DNA of 9,155 bases from Patescibacteria group bacterium UBA6033 (lineage in GTDB: Bacteria > Patescibacteriota > Minisyncoccia > Phycocordibacterales > Phycocordibacteraceae). The translations under genes and the position numbers were made by a program. The notes below the pieces were generated by a model, which was not told the DNA's origin, did not search any database, and saw only the letters and a list, made by a program, of their open reading frames with translations. The stretch is taken from contig DIZH01000022.1 in NCBI GenBank assembly GCA_002429325.1, positions 1 to 9,155 of the forward strand, given 5' to 3'. This document shows positions 6,230 to 9,155 of the stretch, piece after piece (positions within the stretch are counted from its first letter, which is position 1; each line of letters opens with the position of its first letter).

Positions 6230-6235
6230 CCTATC

Positions 6236-7339
6236 ATCCACAATATCCCTGTCGTCGTTGTTAGCGGCGGGCCGTGCGGAGGGAAATCAACCTTCATGGT
6301 CCGCGTGCGTGAATGGCTGGAGAAATTCGGGCTTCACGTACTTGTCATTTCTGAAACAGCAACGGAACTCATCAATGCGGGAGCTATTCCTGCACTCTTG
6401 GGTGTCGAAGATTTTCAGGAGCGACTACTGCTCTACTCGCTCGCGCGAGAAGGGCACTACCACAAGATCGCACAAGCGATGACTGATAAACAAGTTGTCA
6501 TACTCTGTGATCGTGGCGTTCTCGACTGCGCAGCCTATATGGGCAAGATGCCTTATCGGGCGATGATCGCGAGACTCGGCCTGTCCCAGAATGACCTGAT
6601 GCATCGCTATGACCTAGTGGTACACCTCGTCACTGCCGCGGACGGCGCAGAGGAGTTCTATACGCTCGCGAACAACAGCGCTCGGGCCGAAACTCCCGAC
6701 GAAGCTCGAGTACTCGACGCCAGGACATTAAACGCCTGGCTTGGTCACCCTCACCACATCATCGTGGACAACCGGACGGATTTCGCGGACAAGATGCTCC
6801 GTGCACTCCGTTCACTTTCAAGGAGATTGAACATGCCTGACCCAGTAGAAATCGAACGGAAGTGGTTGGTGAAGAACTTCACTCCCAGCTTCATCCCGCC
6901 GAATGCAGAGGCCAGCCGTATCACCCAGAACTATCTCGTGTGCCCTGGGCCCGGCGAGCGCCGTGTCCGTATGCGTGTCCGCGGCGAGGAGGCGAGCTAC
7001 ACCTATACCGAAAAGCTGCCGACCGGCGAAAGCGGCACTCGTATCGAACGGGAACACCTCATCACCAGATCGGAATACCGGAAGTTCCTCTTGGACGAAT
7101 GGGATCAAGGGCTTCGGATCATCACCAAGACACGCTACACCTTCCCGTTCGCCGGCCGGATCTACGAGCTCGATGTGTATCAAGAGGAACTCAGTGGACT
7201 CGTGGTGCTCGAGGTCGAACTCCAGCATCGCGACGACAAGGTGGCGATACCTCTCGGATGGGATGTCGAAGAAGTCACCGACGATTCGCGGTACAAGAAC
7301 CGCAATCTCGCAGAGCCGGGCACCGTGAAGCAGAAGTAG
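6236..7339 (+). CDS. AAA_28-type P-loop ATPase/kinase fused to a CYTH triphosphate-tunnel domain
   Basis: Residues are numbered from ATC 6236 (367 aa). Residues 1-195 form a P-loop domain like AAA_28/NadR-type kinases: strand VVVV, Walker A GGPCGGKS (11-18), SETATELI (39-46), a Walker B-like VVILCDRG (87-94) and a C-terminal VDNRT motif (177-181). Residues 204-360 are a CYTH domain: EIERK (205-209, the ExExK metal motif), RRVRMRVRG (242-250), the basic strand YTYTEK, ITKTRYTF, ELDVY, VLEVEL and SRYKNRNLA. CYTH enzymes hydrolyse triphosphates inside a beta-tunnel, and bacterial ones often act on inorganic triphosphate. A kinase-like plus tunnel enzyme suggests a polyphosphorylated nucleotide substrate, which is inference. 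The reading frame has no canonical start before Walker A; starting at ATG 6296 would delete the ATP site. An internal ribosome binding site precedes M200. The gene is G+C-rich and followed by a strong terminator. Confidence 0.85.
   Translation: MHNIPVVVVSGGPCGGKSTFMVRVREWLEKFGLHVLVISETATELINAGAIPALLGVEDFQERLLLYSLAREGHYHKIAQAMTDKQVVILCDRGVLDCAAYMGKMPYRAMIARLGLSQNDLMHRYDLVVHLVTAADGAEEFYTLANNSARAETPDEARVLDARTLNAWLGHPHHIIVDNRTDFADKMLRALRSLSRRLNMPDPVEIERKWLVKNFTPSFIPPNAEASRITQNYLVCPGPGERRVRMRVRGEEASYTYTEKLPTGESGTRIEREHLITRSEYRKFLLDEWDQGLRIITKTRYTFPFAGRIYELDVYQEELSGLVVLEVELQHRDDKVAIPLGWDVEEVTDDSRYKNRNLAEPGTVKQK
6820..6835 (+). promoter_or_regulatory. Internal ribosome binding site and ATG before the CYTH domain
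   Basis: AAGGAG (6820-6825) lies 7 nt before ATG 6833, which is in frame and begins MPDPVEIERK just before the ExExK motif. Translation here would give a free 168-aa CYTH protein (6833-7339). The site could be active, or it could be a remnant of two genes joined by loss of a stop. Confidence 0.6.
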
Positions 7340-7372
7340 CGGCTACGGTTCCACAAGCTCTTTCACGAATGT

Positions 7373-7404
7373 TCCCGCTAGCGCGAGCTAGCGGGACTTC
7401 CTTT
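7373..7404 (+). terminator. Intrinsic terminator of the AAA-CYTH gene
   Basis: Ten-bp perfect arms TCCCGCTAGC (7373-7382) and GCTAGCGGGA (7387-7396) enclose a GCGA loop (GNRA type) and are followed by CTTCCTTT. It starts 33 nt after the stop codon. Confidence 0.8.
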
Positions 7405-7429
7405 TACTTGGCGGTCCGACCGCCAAGTA
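7405..7429. repeat. Palindromic repeat, type A copy 5
   Basis: The core at 7406-7428 has a centre C, with one further T-A pair outside. It directly follows the AAA-CYTH terminator, as the type B copy at 4911 follows the Nudix terminator. Confidence 0.92.
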
Positions 7430-7451
7430 GGGGAATATCGTACAAACTAAA

Positions 7452-7517
7452 GTTGTGTATGTTGTGTACATAGTTGTGGATAACTCTATATTCATACACG
7501 CGACTTGTTGCTACGCT
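7452..7517 (+). promoter_or_regulatory. lexA control region with direct repeats and a DnaA-box-like sequence
   Basis: GTTGTGTA occurs at 7452-7459 and 7461-7468, and GTTGTGGA at 7473-7480. GTGTATG (7455-7461) and CATACAC (7493-7499) form an inverted repeat. TGTGGATAA (7475-7483) is the exact complement of the DnaA-box consensus TTATCCACA. An extended -10, TG-C-TACGCT, lies at 7509-7517, 8 nt before the lexA ATG. LexA usually represses itself, so one of these repeats may be its operator, but none matches the E. coli (CTGT-N8-ACAG) or Bacillus-type site. Confidence 0.45.
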
Positions 7518-7525
7518 AGGGTGAT

Positions 7526-8215
7526 ATGGCACGGCACACGAAAATCACTCCGGCGCAGCAAGAAACGTTTTCGTATCTGAAGAAATATATTGCTAAGAAT
7601 AGCGAGTCGCCGACGATACTAGATATGAGCAAGGAGTTTGGCCTACGCTCGCTTCGAAGCGTCACACAGCGGATCGAGGCACTCGAGCGCAAAGGCCTCA
7701 TCATGCGAGACCCTTTCCAGCATCGTGGCATTCAGGTGCTTATGGGCGACAGCTCCGGCATCTCCTCAGGAACTATCCAGATACCTGTCATTGCCTCAGC
7801 TGGTTGTGATGCTATGGAAGTCTATGCGCAGGACGAATTCGGCGAGTACATCCTCGTCGACAAGAATCTCCTCAGCGTCCATACCAACATCGCCGCTATC
7901 AAAGCTGTGGGAGATAGCATGCAGGATGCTGGTATTCGAAATGGCGACTACGTCATCGTCGAAGTGACCGACGCCGTTGATAATGGCGATCGTGTCGTCG
8001 CTATCATCGGCAACATGGCAGTCATCAAGCAGTATAAAAAAGTAGAGGGCGTCGTGTACCTCAATCCTGAGAACAATAGCGGCGAGTATCACCCTATCAT
8101 CGTCGGACAAGAAGACTCAAAGATATTCGGGAAAGTGCTCAGCATCATCCCTGGTACAGAGTGGGTCGACGATATCAAAATCGAATACTACCCAGGATAT
8201 TCTCCAAACAGATAG
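7526..8215 (+). CDS. lexA: LexA repressor (SOS regulator, self-cleaving)
   Basis: The 229-aa protein has both LexA domains. Residues 7-72 form the winged-helix DNA-binding domain (ITPAQQETFSYLKKYI; SPTILDMSKEFGLRS; ALERKGLIMR; HRGIQVL). Residues 84-212 form the S24 peptidase domain. The cleavage site is Ala92-Gly93 in SAGC. The nucleophile is Ser131 in GDSM and the general base is Lys168 in AVIKQYK; the 37-residue spacing equals that of E. coli LexA (119 and 156). It should bind as a dimer to SOS promoters and cleave itself when RecA filaments form after DNA damage. The tail beyond residue 212 (EWVDDIKIEYYPGYSPNR) is longer than usual. The ATG is preceded by AGGGTGAT, which may act as a weak, very close ribosome binding site, or the message may be nearly leaderless. 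The next gene starts 24 nt after its stop but has its own -10. Confidence 0.95.
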   Translation: MARHTKITPAQQETFSYLKKYIAKNSESPTILDMSKEFGLRSLRSVTQRIEALERKGLIMRDPFQHRGIQVLMGDSSGISSGTIQIPVIASAGCDAMEVYAQDEFGEYILVDKNLLSVHTNIAAIKAVGDSMQDAGIRNGDYVIVEVTDAVDNGDRVVAIIGNMAVIKQYKKVEGVVYLNPENNSGEYHPIIVGQEDSKIFGKVLSIIPGTEWVDDIKIEYYPGYSPNR

Positions 8216-8227
8216 ACTGTAGAGGCG

Positions 8228-8233
8228 TATACT
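8228..8233 (+). promoter_or_regulatory. -10 hexamer TATACT, likely leaderless start of the MliC-domain gene
   Basis: TATACT is followed by six bases (AGGTTC) and ATG 8240, almost the same as before the FAD oxidoreductase. A transcript starting 6-7 nt downstream would begin at the start codon. The -35 position (CAAACA, 8205-8210) is a poor match. Confidence 0.5.
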
Positions 8234-8239
8234 AGGTTC

Positions 8240-9142
8240 ATGAACCCGCGCACCACATTTATATCGGCCATAGTTGTCGTCGCCATTATTCTGTTCGCTC
8301 TCGTTTACTCACGTCCTACCCAGAAAGTCGTAAAGCAAGAGCCTCTCGCTTCAGTTTCCTATATCTGCAATGCGGGGAAGACTATAGCAGCAGTGTATTA
8401 CAAAGGTGATTCTAAGCCGGCACCATCCGCTGATCTTCCTCCGACTCCGGGTGGCAATGTCGTGCTCACTCTCAGTGATGGACGCACAATGACACTTCCT
8501 CAAACCATTTCCGCTGATGGCGGTCGCTATGCAAATGCCGACGAATCATTTGTGTTCTGGTCTAAGGGGAACGGCGCTCTCGTGCTTGAGAATAATCAAG
8601 AGAAGTCGTACATCGGCTGTATCCTTGCAGCGGCACAGCCCGAAGGCTCGGATCTCACTCAGGCTTATGCGAATAGCACCTATGGCTTCTCCCTCCGTAC
8701 GTCAGAAGGCTATGTGAGAGATGAGTCCTATCGGTATATACAGCGCCCTGGCAGAGATATCTCCGGCATCAAATTCACTATTCCTTCATCCGTCGCGACA
8801 GGCACCAATCTCTCGAGCGACTCATATGTAAGTGTCGAAGAATTGCCGCAAGCCACGGCCTGTTCGGCGCAACTCTTCTTAGATCAGGCTGTACGAGCGG
8901 AAACGATTGTAGACAGGGATATCACCTATTCCGTTGCGTCGACAACAGGGGCTGGCGCCGGCAATCGCTACTACGAGACCGTCTATGCGCTTCCTGGTAC
9001 GAATCCGTGCATCGCCGTGCGCTACTTCATCCACTATGGCGTCATTGAGAATTATCCAGCAGGATTGGTACGCGAATTTGACGAACCTGCGCTCATCGCA
9101 CAGTTCGATGCAATCCGCCGCACGCTCATTATTGCTCATTAG
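8240..9142 (+). CDS. Membrane-anchored MliC-domain protein (lysozyme-inhibitor fold) with an extra C-terminal domain
   Basis: The 300-aa protein has one N-terminal hydrophobic segment (about residues 7-23) without a lipobox cysteine, so it is probably anchored with the rest outside the membrane. Residues about 40-130 match the MliC domain (PF09864), whose members inhibit c-type lysozyme: YICNAGKTIAAVYY, VVLTLSDGRTMTLPQ, ADGGRYANADESFVFWSKGNGALVLE and SYIGCIL. Cys43 and Cys127 are placed for the disulfide that usually ties the barrel. In the family motif S-G-x-x-Y the first residue is Asp93 here (DGGRY); the conserved Lys is present (Lys109). Residues about 143-300 form a second, unrecognised domain with Cys208 and Cys257, mixed beta/alpha (TYGFSLRTSEGY, NRYYETVYALPG, FDAIRRTLII). 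The MliC domain alone is usually about 100 residues, so this is a fusion. Function as a lysozyme inhibitor is uncertain. The ATG at 8240 has no ribosome binding site. Confidence 0.8.
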   Translation: MNPRTTFISAIVVVAIILFALVYSRPTQKVVKQEPLASVSYICNAGKTIAAVYYKGDSKPAPSADLPPTPGGNVVLTLSDGRTMTLPQTISADGGRYANADESFVFWSKGNGALVLENNQEKSYIGCILAAAQPEGSDLTQAYANSTYGFSLRTSEGYVRDESYRYIQRPGRDISGIKFTIPSSVATGTNLSSDSYVSVEELPQATACSAQLFLDQAVRAETIVDRDITYSVASTTGAGAGNRYYETVYALPGTNPCIAVRYFIHYGVIENYPAGLVREFDEPALIAQFDAIRRTLIIAH

Positions 9143-9155
9143 TCGCCCGCAGCCG

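Larger units (their letters stand above)
5846..6235. other. 390-base region with no convincing gene
   Basis: No reading frame here has both a start and a ribosome binding site. The region holds a 13-base direct repeat TATTTGTAAATCC (5868-5880 and 6130-6142), a hairpin with a minus-strand T-tail (5919-5950), an inverted repeat (5979-6003), one type A palindrome (6083-6111), a small hairpin CGGAAT/ATTCCG (6166-6182) and the ribosome binding site of the next gene. It could contain a small RNA or a long regulatory leader, but neither is shown. Confidence 0.5.

Noticed and set aside
882..7429. CRISPR array or integron attC sites
   Set aside because: The palindromes are irregularly spaced over 6.5 kb with genes between them, have no constant spacer length, and no cas or integrase gene is present.
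6862..7473. 203-aa plus-strand frame overlapping the CYTH domain
   Set aside because: It is out of frame with the CYTH motifs and runs through the terminator and palindrome.
7475..7483. Replication origin suggested by the DnaA-box match
   Set aside because: There is only one exact box and one near match 6.5 kb away, with no dnaA, dnaN or AT-rich unwinding region. A promoter element is more likely.

Overview
The window looks like a stretch of a small, compact bacterial genome, most plausibly a Candidate Phyla Radiation (Patescibacteria/Parcubacteria-type) organism. This rests on style rather than a marker gene: short intergenic regions, several genes that appear to be transcribed without a leader, hypothetical secreted and membrane proteins next to a few recognisable housekeeping enzymes, and many small palindromic repeats. 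No rRNA, tRNA, CRISPR array, transposase or phage gene was found.

Layout. Positions 1-833 (minus) hold the N-terminal part of an FAD-binding oxidoreductase that runs off the left edge. From a divergent intergenic region starts a large secreted LCAT-like alpha/beta-hydrolase (964-3795), followed 3 nt later by a small four-helix membrane protein (3799-4215). Two tandem hairpins close that unit; the second has a T-run and reads as a terminator. Next come an RppH-like Nudix hydrolase (4342-4857) with its own terminator, and an unrecognised acidic protein (5020-5550). The latter converges on a very small, basic, well-signalled minus-strand gene (5627-5794). A gene-poor stretch (5795-6235) precedes a fusion of a P-loop AAA_28-type kinase/ATPase with a CYTH triphosphate-tunnel domain (6236-7339). 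Its reading frame has no canonical start codon upstream of the Walker A motif. LexA (7526-8215) and a membrane-anchored MliC-domain protein (8240-9142) finish the window.

Two expression styles coexist. The Nudix gene, the AAA-CYTH gene and the 55-aa minus-strand gene have strong AAGGAG-type ribosome binding sites. The FAD oxidoreductase, the lipase and the MliC protein, and perhaps LexA, have a -10-like hexamer only 6-8 nt before the ATG, which points to leaderless mRNAs.

The most distinctive element is a family of seven near-perfect palindromes with arms ACTTGGCGGTC / GACCGCCAAGT (five copies) or ACTTGGAGGCT / AGCCTCCAAGT (two copies). Substitutions between the two types and in the flanking bases are compensated on the opposite arm, as expected for a selected hairpin. 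One copy lies in frame inside the lipase gene, where it encodes a short loop after the nucleophile helix. No single new system can be proven from this window, but this repeat family, the ATC-start fusion with its internal ribosome binding site, and the 55-aa gene are the best leads.
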